Below, piece after piece: positions 46,697 through 55,233 of a DNA stretch of 64,000 nt. This stretch comes from Pseudomonas sp. Bout1 (GTDB lineage Bacteria > Pseudomonadota > Gammaproteobacteria > Pseudomonadales > Pseudomonadaceae). The position numbers were made by a program, and so were the translations under genes. The stretch covers positions 558,001 to 622,000 of the forward strand of contig NZ_JAVIWK010000001.1 of the NCBI RefSeq assembly GCF_034314165.1, in the 5' to 3' direction. The notes below the pieces were generated by a model, which was given only the letters and a program-made list of their open reading frames with translations, did no database searches and was not told the origin of the DNA. Positions within the stretch are counted from its first letter, which is position 1. Each line of letters opens with the position of its first letter.

Positions 46697-49183
46697 ATGC
46701 CCGACTTGCTCGACCGTTACCCGCTGACCGCGGGCACCTATCACGAACTGCTGGACGACAGCGGCGCGGTTCGCGCCCATTGGCAGCGCCTGCTCGATCA
46801 CCTGCAACGCAGCACCCCGGCGCAGTTGGCCCAGCGCCAGGCGTTGCTGACCCGCCAGATCCAGGAAAACGGCGTGACCTACAACGTCTACGCCGACCCC
46901 AAGGGCGCCGATCGCCCGTGGGAGCTGGACCTGTTGCCCCACGTGCTGGCCGCCGATGAGTGGAAGCAACTCTCGGCCGGTATTGCCCAACGTGCACGCT
47001 TGTTGAATGCCGTACTGGCCGACCTCTACGGCCCGCAACGGCTGATCGCCGAAGGTTTGCTGCCGGCCGAACTGGTGTTTGGCCATAACAATTTCCTGTG
47101 GCCCTGCCAGGGCATCCAGCCGCCCGACGGCGCCTACCTGCACCTGTACGCCGTGGACCTGGCGCGCACGCCCGACGGCCGCTGGTGGGTCACCGCAGAC
47201 CGTACCCAGGCTCCTTCCGGCGCCGGTTATGCCCTGGAAAATCGCACCATCGTGTCCCGCGCGTTCCCGGACCTGTACCGTGACTTGCAGGTGCAGCACC
47301 TCACCGGGTTCTTCCGCACCTTGCAGGAAACCCTGGCCCGCCAGGCACCGAGCGACGACCAGCCACCGCTGATCGTGCTGCTGACCCCGGGCCGTTTCAA
47401 CGAAAGTTATTTCGAGCATCTGTACCTTGCCCGCCAACTCGGCTACCCGCTGGTGGAAGGCGGCGACCTGACCGTGCGCGACGCCACCGTCTACCTGAAA
47501 ACCCTCAGCGGCCTGCGCCGGGTGCACGCGATCATGCGCCGCTTGGACGACGACTTCTGCGACCCGCTGGAGCTGCGCACCGACTCGGCCCTCGGCGTGC
47601 CCGGCCTGCTGGATGCCGTGCGCCAGGGCAATGTGCTGGTGGCCAACGCGCTGGGCAGTGGTGTGCTGGAGTCGCCCGGCCTGCTGGGCTTTTTGCCGAA
47701 GATCAATCAGTTCCTGTTTGGCGAAGACCTGATCCTGCCGTCCATCGCCACCTGGTGGTGCGGTGAGCCGCCGGTGCTGGCCGAAGCCCTGGAAAAGCTC
47801 CCGGAGCTGCTGATCAAACCAGCTTTCCCGTCGCAAAGCTTTACCCCGGTGTTTGGCCGCGACCTGAATGAGGATCAACGCCAGGCCCTGGCCGAGCGCA
47901 TGCAGGCGCGACCTTACGCCTACGTCGCCCAGGAACTGGCGCAGTTGTCCCAGGCGCCGGTCTGGCACACAGTCGATGATCACCTGCAACACCGTGCCAT
48001 CGGCATGCGCGTGTACGCCGTCGCCAGCGCCGACGGTTATCGGGTACTGCCCGGCGGCCTGACCCGCGTGGCCGCCGAGGCCGATGCCGAAGTGGTGTCG
48101 ATGCAGCGCGGCGGTGCGAGCAAAGACACCTGGGTGCTGGGCGAGCGCGCCCACGGCACCGAACATTGGCGCGCCCAGCGGGCGATTGGCGCCCACGACC
48201 TGGTGCGACGTGATCCGTACCTGCCCTCGCGGGTGGTGGAAAACCTGTTCTGGTTTGGCCGCTATTGCGAGCGCTGTGATGACAATGCGCGCTGGCTGCG
48301 GATCGTCCTCGCCCGCTATGTCGATGGAGACGACCCGCTGGCGCTGCAGGCGGCGGTCGAGCTGGGCGAGAACCTGCGACTGTTGCCCGAAGAGGGCGAA
48401 CTGCCTGAGCGGCTCCAGGCAGCGTTGCTCGGTGATGACTGGCCATCGAGCCTGCGCGCCAACTTGCAGCGCTTGCAGTGGGCGGCGTCCCAGGTGCGCG
48501 GCAAGCTGTCCCGGGAAAACTGGCAAGCGCTGGTGGAGTTGCAGCGTGAAGCCATGGAGCTGGAAAGCGAAGAGCCGGATTTTGGCGAACTGCTCGACTT
48601 CCTCAACCGCCTGGTGATGTCCCTGGCCGCGCTGTCGGGCTTTGCCCTCGACGACATGACCCGCGACGAAGGCTGGCGCTTCCTGATGATGGGCCGGCGC
48701 ATCGAGCGCCTGCAGTTTCTCAGCAGCAGCCTTGCGGCCTTCCTGCGCGGCGTTGCAGTGTTTGATCAGGCCGGGCTGGAGTGGTTGCTGGAGCTGGGCA
48801 ACAGCAGCATCACCTACCGCTCGCGTTACCTTGCGGTGCCGCAATTGATCCCGGTGCTGGACCTGTTGCTGCTGGACGAGCAGAACCCCCATGCGGTGCT
48901 GTTCCAGCTCAAACTGGTGAGCCGCACCCTGCGTCGCCTTAATGATGATTTCGGCGTGCCCCGCGAAACCGGGCTCGCGCCGTTGGTGGAGCGCCTGGCG
49001 CGGTTTGACCTGGGCTGCCTGGAAAACCCGCTGTTCGGCGAGGCCAGCGTGCGTGCCGCGCTGGACGGCCTGGCGGACCTTTTGCAAGCAGTGGCCGATG
49101 AAAGCGGGCAAGTCTCCGACCGCCTGGCCTTGCGCCATTTTGCCCATGTGGATGATGTCAGCCAGCAAACGGTGTCTGTGTGA
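46697..49183 (+). CDS. Circularly permuted ATP-grasp fused to alpha-E domain
   Basis: The 828-residue protein has a circularly permuted ATP-grasp ligase domain (about 70-480) recognised from ENGVTYNVYADPKGADRPWE, GHNNFLWPCQGIQ, DRTQAPSGAGYALENR, LLTPGRFNESYFEH, VEGGDLTVRDATVYLKT and LPSIATWWCGE. An all-helical alpha-E (DUF403) domain follows from about residue 508, starting YLPSRVVENLFWFGRYCERC. In many bacteria these two are separate neighbouring genes; here they are fused. ATP-grasp enzymes join a carboxylate to an amine, so peptide-bond formation is the likely reaction; the substrate is unknown. The next gene overlaps by TGATG. Confidence 0.82.
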   Translation: MPDLLDRYPLTAGTYHELLDDSGAVRAHWQRLLDHLQRSTPAQLAQRQALLTRQIQENGVTYNVYADPKGADRPWELDLLPHVLAADEWKQLSAGIAQRARLLNAVLADLYGPQRLIAEGLLPAELVFGHNNFLWPCQGIQPPDGAYLHLYAVDLARTPDGRWWVTADRTQAPSGAGYALENRTIVSRAFPDLYRDLQVQHLTGFFRTLQETLARQAPSDDQPPLIVLLTPGRFNESYFEHLYLARQLGYPLVEGGDLTVRDATVYLKTLSGLRRVHAIMRRLDDDFCDPLELRTDSALGVPGLLDAVRQGNVLVANALGSGVLESPGLLGFLPKINQFLFGEDLILPSIATWWCGEPPVLAEALEKLPELLIKPAFPSQSFTPVFGRDLNEDQRQALAERMQARPYAYVAQELAQLSQAPVWHTVDDHLQHRAIGMRVYAVASADGYRVLPGGLTRVAAEADAEVVSMQRGGASKDTWVLGERAHGTEHWRAQRAIGAHDLVRRDPYLPSRVVENLFWFGRYCERCDDNARWLRIVLARYVDGDDPLALQAAVELGENLRLLPEEGELPERLQAALLGDDWPSSLRANLQRLQWAASQVRGKLSRENWQALVELQREAMELESEEPDFGELLDFLNRLVMSLAALSGFALDDMTRDEGWRFLMMGRRIERLQFLSSSLAAFLRGVAVFDQAGLEWLLELGNSSITYRSRYLAVPQLIPVLDLLLLDEQNPHAVLFQLKLVSRTLRRLNDDFGVPRETGLAPLVERLARFDLGCLENPLFGEASVRAALDGLADLLQAVADESGQVSDRLALRHFAHVDDVSQQTVSV

Positions 49184-50073
49184 TGAGTGCCCGCTACCAG
49201 ATTTTCCACGATACCCATTACCACTACGACAGCCCGGTGTCCCTGGCCCAGCAGCTGGCGCATTTGTGGCCGCGGCCTTGCGCCTGGCAGCGCTGCAGCT
49301 CGCAGCAACTGGAAATCAGCCCCGAGCCGACCTCGCGCCGGGATGAGCTGGACGTGTTTGGCAACCCGATCACCCGGCTGGCATTCGAGCGGCCCCACGA
49401 TGAGCTGTTGGTGAACGCCGGGCTGACGGTGGAAGTGCTGGCGCGCCCGGTGCTGGATTTCAGCCTGTCGCCGGCCTGGGACCAGATCCGTAACGGCCTG
49501 ACCTACAGCAGCCAACCTCTTTCGGCTGATGTGATCGAAGCGTGCCGCTATCGGTTCGAATCGCCCTACGTGCATTTGAAGAAAAGCTTCGTCGAGTTCT
49601 CCGAGGACTGTTTCCCGACAGGTCGCCCGTTGTTGTTGGGTGTGCAGGCGTTGATGGAGAAAATCTTCAGCGAATTCACCTTCGATGCCGAAGCCACCCA
49701 GGTCGCCACGCCGCTGGTGGAAGTGCTGGAGCGCCGTCGCGGCGTGTGCCAGGACTTCGCCCACCTGATGCTCGCGTGCCTGCGCTCCCGGGGCCTGGCG
49801 GCGCGGTATATCAGTGGTTACCTGTTGACCCAGCCACCGCCCGGCCAGCCACGATTGATCGGCGCAGATGCGTCCCACGCGTGGGTGTCGGTATTTTGCC
49901 CGGTGTCGGGGTGGGTGGATTTTGATCCGACCAACAATGTGCAGCCGGCACTGGAACACATCACCCTGGCCTGGGGCCGGGATTTTTCCGATGTCTCGCC
50001 GTTGCGGGGGGTGATTCTGGGAGGAGGGAGCCATGACCCGGAAGTGCGGGTGACGGTAATGCCGCTGGAATGA
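49183..50073 (+). CDS. Transglutaminase-like cysteine protease
   Basis: The 296-residue protein has the N-terminal bacterial transglutaminase domain (YQIFHDTHYHYDSPVSLAQQ) and the papain-like core with catalytic Cys189 in RRGVCQDFAH, His232 in ADASHAWVSV and Asp248 in FDPTNN. It has no signal peptide. In this context (ATP-grasp and alpha-E) such proteins have been predicted to hydrolyse or transfer peptides made by the ligase. The ATG overlaps the previous stop (TGATG), so translation is coupled. It resembles the N-terminal part of the first cluster gene but lacks DUF2126. Confidence 0.85.
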   Translation: MSARYQIFHDTHYHYDSPVSLAQQLAHLWPRPCAWQRCSSQQLEISPEPTSRRDELDVFGNPITRLAFERPHDELLVNAGLTVEVLARPVLDFSLSPAWDQIRNGLTYSSQPLSADVIEACRYRFESPYVHLKKSFVEFSEDCFPTGRPLLLGVQALMEKIFSEFTFDAEATQVATPLVEVLERRRGVCQDFAHLMLACLRSRGLAARYISGYLLTQPPPGQPRLIGADASHAWVSVFCPVSGWVDFDPTNNVQPALEHITLAWGRDFSDVSPLRGVILGGGSHDPEVRVTVMPLE

Positions 50074-50082
50074 CAGAACCAC

Positions 50083-50165
50083 TGTAGGAGCCGGCTTGCC
50101 GGCGATGGCGGCCTTGAGATCTCTGATGATCATCCGGCCCGATCGCCGGCAAGCCGGCTCCTACA
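50083..50165. repeat. REP doublet, TGTAGGAGCCGGCTTGCCGGCGAT type
   Basis: Two inverted TGTAGGAGCCGGCTTGCC arms with a longer spacer than at 6315-6379. It lies between the convergent transglutaminase and small basic protein genes. Confidence 0.85.
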
Positions 50166-50180
50166 TAAATCCAGTGGTTC

Positions 50181-50369
50181 TCAGGCGTCGGGCGCCTGAT
50201 CTTTCGGTGCTTCGGTTTCGTCTGTAGCCACAGTACCTTCAGCATCCGGGTCCAGTGCACCGGCTTCTTCGTCGGCTGCAGTTTTCTTGCGCTGCAGCTT
50301 TTCCTCTTTCTTCTGCTCTTTGGCCAAGTCTCTCTGACGTTTGGCGAAGGAGTAATTAGGTTTTGCCAT
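50181..50369 (-). CDS. Small basic/acidic hypothetical protein, 62 residues
   Basis: Starting MAKPNYSFAKRQRDLAKEQK, the first half is strongly basic (KEQKKEEKLQRKK) and the second half acidic with Ala, Thr and Pro (EEAGALDPDAEGT). AGAGGA lies six bases before the ATG at 50369; a longer frame to 50462 overlaps the LOG gene and is rejected. No known domain was recognised. The charged N-terminal helix suggests RNA or ribosome contact, but this is speculation. It follows the LOG gene by 68 bases in the same direction. Confidence 0.7.
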   Translation of the reverse strand: MAKPNYSFAKRQRDLAKEQKKEEKLQRKKTAADEEAGALDPDAEGTVATDETEAPKDQAPDA

Positions 50370-50437
50370 GGGCGATCCTCTGGGGTCGAAGGTGAGGTTG
50401 AGCGGCGCGTATTCTGCCTTTAATCGCGTCCCAAGGG

Positions 50438-51025
50438 TTAATCGGGTTTTTGGTCCACCCATTTGGGCAGGACCAGCGGTTGCCAGGCATCCAGTACGTC
50501 AAGCAGCTCAGCCGGCGATTCGCTCATTTGCAGCATGGCACGATGCGGTGCGCGGACGAAACCTTCGCCGACGATATGATCAAGAAAATCGGTCAATTTG
50601 CGGTAAAAACTGTTCACTTCAAGCAAGCCCAGCGGTTTGCCGTGGTAGCCAAGCTGGCCCCAGGTCCAGACTTCGAACAGTTCTTCCAGGGTGCCCAGGC
50701 CGCCCGGCAACGCAATGAACGCGTCACTCAACTCAGCCATGCGCGCCTTGCGGGCGTGCATACCGTCGACCACTTCCAGGCGGGTGAGGCCCTTGTGGCC
50801 GATTTCCAGGACTTTGAGGCTTTCGGGAATAATCCCGATTACCTCGCCACCGGCTTGCAGCGCTGCATCGGCGACGATCCCCATCAGGCCCACGGCACCG
50901 CCGCCGTACACCAAGGTGAGCTTGCGCTCGGCCAACGCGCGCCCAAGGGCGACGGCGGCTTCGCGGTAGGCCGGGTCGGCGCCGCTGCTGGCACCGCAAA
51001 ACACACAGACAGACTTCAAGGACAT
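50438..51025 (-). CDS. LOG-family nucleotide 5'-monophosphate phosphoribohydrolase
   Basis: The 195-residue Rossmann-fold protein has the LOG signature: GGGAVGLMG for phosphate binding, RKARM and the catalytic [13 protein letters not shown] enzymes release the base from cytokinin riboside or purine 5'-monophosphates; the bacterial family members without plant contact often act on AMP. The start at 51025 ([15 protein letters not shown]) has GGAG upstream; the ATG four codons earlier lacks one. Role here unproven. Confidence 0.9.
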   Translation of the reverse strand: MSLKSVCVFCGASSGADPAYREAAVALGRALAERKLTLVYGGGAVGLMGIVADAALQAGGEVIGIIPESLKVLEIGHKGLTRLEVVDGMHARKARMAELSDAFIALPGGLGTLEELFEVWTWGQLGYHGKPLGLLEVNSFYRKLTDFLDHIVGEGFVRAPHRAMLQMSESPAELLDVLDAWQPLVLPKWVDQKPD

Positions 51026-51264
51026 ACCGGACTCCACTCAGTTGTGGCTAAAGAGTAAAGGCTGGGCTGCGTCTCTCAAAGGATTAAACCTCGCGTCGAG
51101 GTGTTTCATACGTGCCGCTGGCACCACAGGCATAGGCGGCAAGCAGGCTGCGAAACAGGCTATTGAGGTGCATGGTCAGGACTGCGCAAGGGTGATGAGC
51201 CGATCATAGGCCGGCATTCATACTTTGGCCGGTAGATTGTGTCGATGAGTCTGATAGCCTAAAG

Positions 51265-51274
51265 TTGTATACAA
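51265..51274. promoter_or_regulatory. Perfect palindrome TTGTATACAA upstream of azurin gene
   Basis: A ten-base perfect palindrome four bases before the ANR-like box. It looks like the operators bound by FCD-type GntR regulators, but no such regulator gene is nearby. Confidence 0.4.
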
Positions 51275-51278
51275 TCTG

Positions 51279-51292
51279 TTGATACAGATCAT
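51279..51292 (+). promoter_or_regulatory. ANR/FNR-type box upstream of azurin gene
   Basis: TTGATACAGATCAT matches the TTGAT-N4-ATCAA consensus at nine of ten positions. It is centred 77 bases before the azurin ATG. Oxygen-dependent control of azurin by ANR is known in P. aeruginosa. The rest of 51026-51362 shows no gene. Confidence 0.65.
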
Positions 51293-51362
51293 ATGAAACC
51301 CTGCCTGGTTCAGGCACCCTTGTCGCAATATGCGTTTTTTAAACCCTGCCCTGGAGATTCAC

Positions 51363-51809
51363 ATGTTTGCCAAACTCGTTGCTGTTTCCCTGCTGACTCT
51401 GGCTAGCGGCCAGTTGCTTGCTGCAGAGTGCAAGGTCACTGTCGACTCCACTGACCAGATGTCCTTCAACACCAAGGCCGTCGAAATCGACAAGAGCTGC
51501 AAGACGTTCACCGTTGAGTTGACCCACTCCGGCAGCTTGCCGAAGAACGTCATGGGCCATAACTGGGTACTGAGTTCCGCCGCCGACATGCCTGGCATCG
51601 CCAGCGATGGCATGGCTGCCGGCATCGACAAGAACTACCTGAAAGACGGTGACACCCGCATCATCGCCCACACCAAGATCATTGGTGCCGGCGAAAAAGA
51701 CTCCGTGACCTTCGATGTGTCGAAGCTGGCGGCAGGCACTGACTACGCGTTTTTCTGCTCGTTCCCCGGCCACATCTCGATGATGAAAGGCACTGTGACC
51801 CTGAAGTAA
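51363..51809 (+). CDS. azu: Azurin
   Basis: Azurin is a small periplasmic blue-copper electron carrier. The 148-residue precursor has a 20-residue signal peptide ([20 protein letters not shown]) and a mature start [18 protein letters not shown]. Copper ligands are present: the His in VMGHNW, then Cys and His in [11 protein letters not shown] and the following Met. The Cys pair (CKV; SCKT) gives the usual disulfide. GGAGA precedes the ATG at 51363. An ANR-like box and a perfect palindrome lie upstream. Confidence 0.97.
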   Translation: MFAKLVAVSLLTLASGQLLAAECKVTVDSTDQMSFNTKAVEIDKSCKTFTVELTHSGSLPKNVMGHNWVLSSAADMPGIASDGMAAGIDKNYLKDGDTRIIAHTKIIGAGEKDSVTFDVSKLAAGTDYAFFCSFPGHISMMKGTVTLK

Positions 51810-51816
51810 TCACCCT

Positions 51817-51916
51817 TGTAGGAGCGAGCTTGCTCGCGAAAACCTCAAGGGCACCGCGCTCATCCAGGATGGGCGCGTTTTCGTTGACGATCTTCGCGAG
51901 CAAGCTCGCTCCTACA
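51817..51916. repeat. REP doublet, TGTAGGAGCGAGCTTGCTCGCGA type
   Basis: TGTAGGAGCGAGCTTGCTCG and its reverse complement flank a 55-base spacer that itself contains an inner GCGCTCATCC/GGATGGGCGC stem. A third REP subtype in the window. It separates azurin from the convergent nadE. Confidence 0.85.
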
Positions 51917-51920
51917 GTGC

Positions 51921-52748
51921 TCAGGGTGCAAACGGCATTACCCGCTTGTGCTCGGTCTTGCGATAGGTCTCGCAAATGATCCGGAACGCTTCCTCGCGAA
52001 CCGGTTCGCCGTGCAGGAACGCATCGATCTCGGCATAGGTCACGCCGTGGGAGGCTTCGTCCGGCTTGCCCGGCGACAGGTCTTCGAGGTCGGCAGTCGG
52101 GATTTTCTCCACCAACGATTCCGGTGCACCAAAGTGCCGGGCAATCGCGCGCACCTGGTTTTTTACCAGCCCGCTCAGCGGTGCCAGGTCGCAGGCGCCG
52201 TCACCGAACTTGGTGAAAAAGCCCATCACCGCTTCCGCCGCATGGTCGGTACCAATCACCAAACCACTGGCCGCGCCGGCGATGGTGTACTGCGCCACCA
52301 TGCGCATGCGCGCCTTGGTGTTGCCCAGCACGAAGTCCCGGCAGACCGCCGCCTTGCCTTCAAACGCCGCCACTTCATTGGCCAGGGATTTGACCGCCGG
52401 GCCGATGTTCACCGTGTGGCGTTCATCGGGTTCGATAAAGTCCACGGACGCCTGGGCGTCGTGTTCGTCGAACTGGGTTTCGTAGGGCAGGCGCACCGCG
52501 ATAAAGCGGTAGGCCTCGTCACCCTTGGCGGCCCGCAACTCTTCCATGGCGCGTTGGGCCAAAAGCCCGGCGGTCAGGGAGTCGACGCCGCCGCTGATGC
52601 CCAGCACCAACGTCTTGAGGCCTGAATTGAGCAGGCAATCCTGGATAAAGGTAACGCGCCGGGCGACCTCCGCCTCCAGGGCGGCCTGGTCCTTGAACGG
52701 CGGCTGGACCTTGAGCTGTTCAGCAATCTCGCGCTGTACGGCTTGCAT
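51921..52748 (-). CDS. nadE: Ammonia-dependent NAD(+) synthetase
   Basis: NadE amidates nicotinic acid adenine dinucleotide to NAD with ATP and ammonia. The 275-residue protein has the PP-loop [14 protein letters not shown], the [25 protein letters not shown] region (first part diagnostic) and [11 protein letters not shown]. It lacks the N-terminal glutaminase domain, so it is the short ammonia-using type. It starts three bases after the pncB stop, forming the pncB-nadE Preiss-Handler salvage operon. Confidence 0.95.
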   Translation of the reverse strand: MQAVQREIAEQLKVQPPFKDQAALEAEVARRVTFIQDCLLNSGLKTLVLGISGGVDSLTAGLLAQRAMEELRAAKGDEAYRFIAVRLPYETQFDEHDAQASVDFIEPDERHTVNIGPAVKSLANEVAAFEGKAAVCRDFVLGNTKARMRMVAQYTIAGAASGLVIGTDHAAEAVMGFFTKFGDGACDLAPLSGLVKNQVRAIARHFGAPESLVEKIPTADLEDLSPGKPDEASHGVTYAEIDAFLHGEPVREEAFRIICETYRKTEHKRVMPFAP

Positions 52749-52751
52749 GAT

Positions 52752-53966
52752 TCACTCCTTGCTGGGTAGGGCAGGTACTTTGAAAACGTGGCGCAAATAG
52801 GCGACAAAGTTCGGATCGGTGCAGTGGGTCTTGCCCGCTTCATCGGAAATCTTCGCGACGGGCTGGCCATTGCAGGCGGTCATTTTAAGCACGATGCTCA
52901 TCGGTTCCACACCTGGAATATCACAGGTCAGGTTGGTGCCGATGCCGAAGCTCACATTGATCCGACCACGCAGCGCGCGGAAAATCTCCAACGCCTTGGG
53001 CAGCGACAGGCTGTCGGAGAACACCAGGGTCTTGCTCATCGGCTCGATCCCCAGCTTGTGGTAGTGGGCGATGGCCTTTTCGGCCCACTGCACCGGGTCA
53101 CCGGAGTCGTGGCGCAGGCCGTCGAACAGCTTGGCGAAGTACAGGTCGAAATCGCCGAGGAACGCATCGGTAGTGATGCAGTCGGTCAGGGCGATGCCCA
53201 GCAGGCCACGGTATTCACGCACCCAGCAGTCGAGGGCGGCGATCTGGCTGTCGATCAAGCGCGGGCCGAGTTGCTGGTGCGCCATGATCCACTCGTGGGC
53301 CATGGTGCCCAGTGGCTTCATGTCCAGCTCGCGGGCCAGGTGCACGTTGCTGGTGCCGACAAAACGCCCGGGGAAGTCATGCTTGAGCACGTTCACCACT
53401 TCTTCCTGCACGCGGTAGGAGAAGCGTCGGCGCGTGCCGAAATCGGCCACCTGCAGTTCGGACAATTCTTCGACGCTGGCATTCGCGGTCAACCAGTCGA
53501 ACTTGCGGTACAGCTGCTCGCGGGCCTGTTCGAGGATGACGCTTTGGTAGCGATAGCGGTTACGCACTTCGCTGACGATGGCCAGCATCGGCACTTCAAA
53601 CAGGATCACATGCAGCCACGGCCCGCGCAGGCGGATAAACAGCTCACCGTTTTCGATACCGGTGTGCACATAGCGCAGGTTGAAGCGGAACAGCCCGAGG
53701 AAGCGCAGAAAGTCCGGCTTCATGAAGCTGATGCGTTCCAGGAAGCCCAGTTGGTCGGGGCTCAGGCTCAACTCGGCCAGGCGCTCGATCTGGTAGCGGA
53801 TTTCCGCCAGGTACGGGCGCAGGTCTTCACTGTTACGGCAGCGAAACTCCCATTCAACTTCCACGTTCGGGTAGTTGTGCAGCACCGCCTGCATCATGGT
53901 CAGCTTGTAGAAGTCGGTGTCGAGCAGGTTCTGCACGATGCGATCGGCAAACACACTCTCGCTCAT
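52752..53966 (-). CDS. pncB: Nicotinate phosphoribosyltransferase
   Basis: PncB converts nicotinate and PRPP to nicotinate mononucleotide. The 404-residue protein shows [20 protein letters not shown], the phosphorylated-histidine loop [25 protein letters not shown] residues ([12 protein letters not shown]) and [18 protein letters not shown] sits before the ATG at 53966; an upstream in-frame start at 54014 lacks support. With nadE it forms an NAD salvage operon. Confidence 0.95.
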   Translation of the reverse strand: MSESVFADRIVQNLLDTDFYKLTMMQAVLHNYPNVEVEWEFRCRNSEDLRPYLAEIRYQIERLAELSLSPDQLGFLERISFMKPDFLRFLGLFRFNLRYVHTGIENGELFIRLRGPWLHVILFEVPMLAIVSEVRNRYRYQSVILEQAREQLYRKFDWLTANASVEELSELQVADFGTRRRFSYRVQEEVVNVLKHDFPGRFVGTSNVHLARELDMKPLGTMAHEWIMAHQQLGPRLIDSQIAALDCWVREYRGLLGIALTDCITTDAFLGDFDLYFAKLFDGLRHDSGDPVQWAEKAIAHYHKLGIEPMSKTLVFSDSLSLPKALEIFRALRGRINVSFGIGTNLTCDIPGVEPMSIVLKMTACNGQPVAKISDEAGKTHCTDPNFVAYLRHVFKVPALPSKE

Positions 53967-54090
53967 AACGGGAATCTCCAGACGGGTCGGCGATGGGCGC
54001 CAACCTTTACGCACAATTGATAAGGAATGGCGCTAGTGGCGCATAGACCTGTGCTGTTTTGCCAGCAGTTTTTTCGGTGGGACCACTGAC

Positions 54091-54162
54091 GCCATCGCAG
54101 GCAAGCCAGCTCCCACAGGTGAATGCATTCCAAAAGGTGGGAGCTGGCTTGCCTGCGATAGC
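54091..54162. repeat. REP doublet, reversed polarity
   Basis: GCCATCGCAGGCAAGCCAGC with CTCCCAC at its inner end faces GTGGGAGCTGGCTTGCCTGC, the same reversed layout as 29785-29868. It lies between pncB and the regulator gene. Confidence 0.8.
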
Positions 54163-54182
54163 GGTATTGCAGGCCAAAAAAA

Positions 54183-55079
54183 TCAAACTGACTCAACCTG
54201 CTCCATCATCCACTTCACAAAATCGCGCACTTTGGGCACCTCCGCCGAGTGCTCGGGGTAGGCCAGGTAATACGCATCCTGGCTCGGCATCGCGTGCTGC
54301 CAGGGGATCACCAGCTTGCCTTCGGCCAATTCCTCTTCCACCAGGAACCTTGGCAATAACGCCACGCCGCAGCCCACTTGTGCGGCGCGGATGCACATGT
54401 AAAAGGTCTCAAAACGCGGCCCGTGGTAGCTGTGCTCGGTGTGATAACCCTGGGCGGCGAACCAGTCGTGCCAGCCTTGCGGGCGCGAAGCATTTTGCAG
54501 CAGCACCAGTTCACTGAGTTGCGTGGGGTCGGTAAACGGCTGGGCGGGCAGGCTGTCGGGCGCGCACACGGGCACCAGTTCTTCGCTGAACAGTTTCAAG
54601 CTTTCGGTGCCGGGCCGTGAGCCCTGGCCGAAATAGAAGGCCAGGTCGGCCTTGCCTTGCAGCAGCTCGTCCGGCTCCTGTTCGTTGCACAGGTCCAGGT
54701 GAATCTGCGGATGCCGCAGCCGCCAGCCCTTGAGGCGTGGCACCAGCCAGCGCGCGCCGAAGGTGTAGGGCGTGGACACTCGCAATACTTCGGTCTCGCC
54801 GCCGTAGGAGCGCAGGTAGTGGGTGGACATCTCCACCTGCGTGAGGATCTTGCGCACCTCTACCAGGTACAGATCGCCCGCCGGGGTCATCTGCAAACGG
54901 CGGCGCACCCGGCGAAACAGCAGGTGCTGCAGCAGTTCTTCGAGCTGCGCGACCTGTTTGCTGACGGCGCTCTGGGTGAGGTTCAGCTCCTCGGCGGCGC
55001 GGGTGAAACTCAGGTGGCGGGTGACCGCTTCGAAACACTGCAAGGCGGTGATCGAAGGCAAATGTCTTTTATTCAGCAC
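54183..55079 (-). CDS. LysR-type regulator of the adjacent pipecolate/lysine genes (AmaR-like)
   Basis: The 298-residue protein has an N-terminal winged helix (LPSITALQCFEAVTRHLSFT, AAEELNLTQSAVSKQVAQLE) and a periplasmic-binding-like effector domain with LRVSTPYTFGARWLVPRL. The start is the GTG at 55079 with AGAGG upstream, giving the normal LysR length; the frame is open further upstream, but those residues overlap the divergent promoter region. It is transcribed away from the aldehyde dehydrogenase gene, the classic arrangement for a LysR regulator and its target, as in the P. aeruginosa amaR-amaAB locus. The effector is probably a lysine-pathway intermediate. Confidence 0.85.
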   Translation of the reverse strand: MLNKRHLPSITALQCFEAVTRHLSFTRAAEELNLTQSAVSKQVAQLEELLQHLLFRRVRRRLQMTPAGDLYLVEVRKILTQVEMSTHYLRSYGGETEVLRVSTPYTFGARWLVPRLKGWRLRHPQIHLDLCNEQEPDELLQGKADLAFYFGQGSRPGTESLKLFSEELVPVCAPDSLPAQPFTDPTQLSELVLLQNASRPQGWHDWFAAQGYHTEHSYHGPRFETFYMCIRAAQVGCGVALLPRFLVEEELAEGKLVIPWQHAMPSQDAYYLAYPEHSAEVPKVRDFVKWMMEQVESV

Positions 55080-55233
55080 GGCACGCCTCTTTTTGTTCTT
55101 AGCATGAATAAACGGAATGATATCTCGCCTAATCGTCGTTTGTTGGCAAGTCTTGGGCCAGCTACAAATAAGGTCTGGATCGTCGCGGGAACTGGCGGCG
55201 CACATTTCTGTTTGAAGATTGAAGGAGTGACCC

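Noticed and set aside
45467..49168. A very long open frame (about 1230 codons) on the minus strand
   Set aside because: It lies opposite the transglutaminase and ATP-grasp genes, has no family motifs and is Gln/His/Arg-rich, as expected for the antisense of high-GC codons. The plus-strand genes have clear catalytic motifs.
51312..51327. Sigma-54-like AGGCACCCTTGTCGCA before azurin
   Set aside because: Three mismatches including the -12 TT, and the gene has an ANR-type box, which works with sigma-70.
55150..55170. Sigma-54-like TTGGCAAGTCTTGGGCC before amaB
   Set aside because: It has GG-N10-GC spacing but lacks the TTGC element; LysR-controlled genes normally use sigma-70, and such spacing is expected by chance about once per 256 positions.
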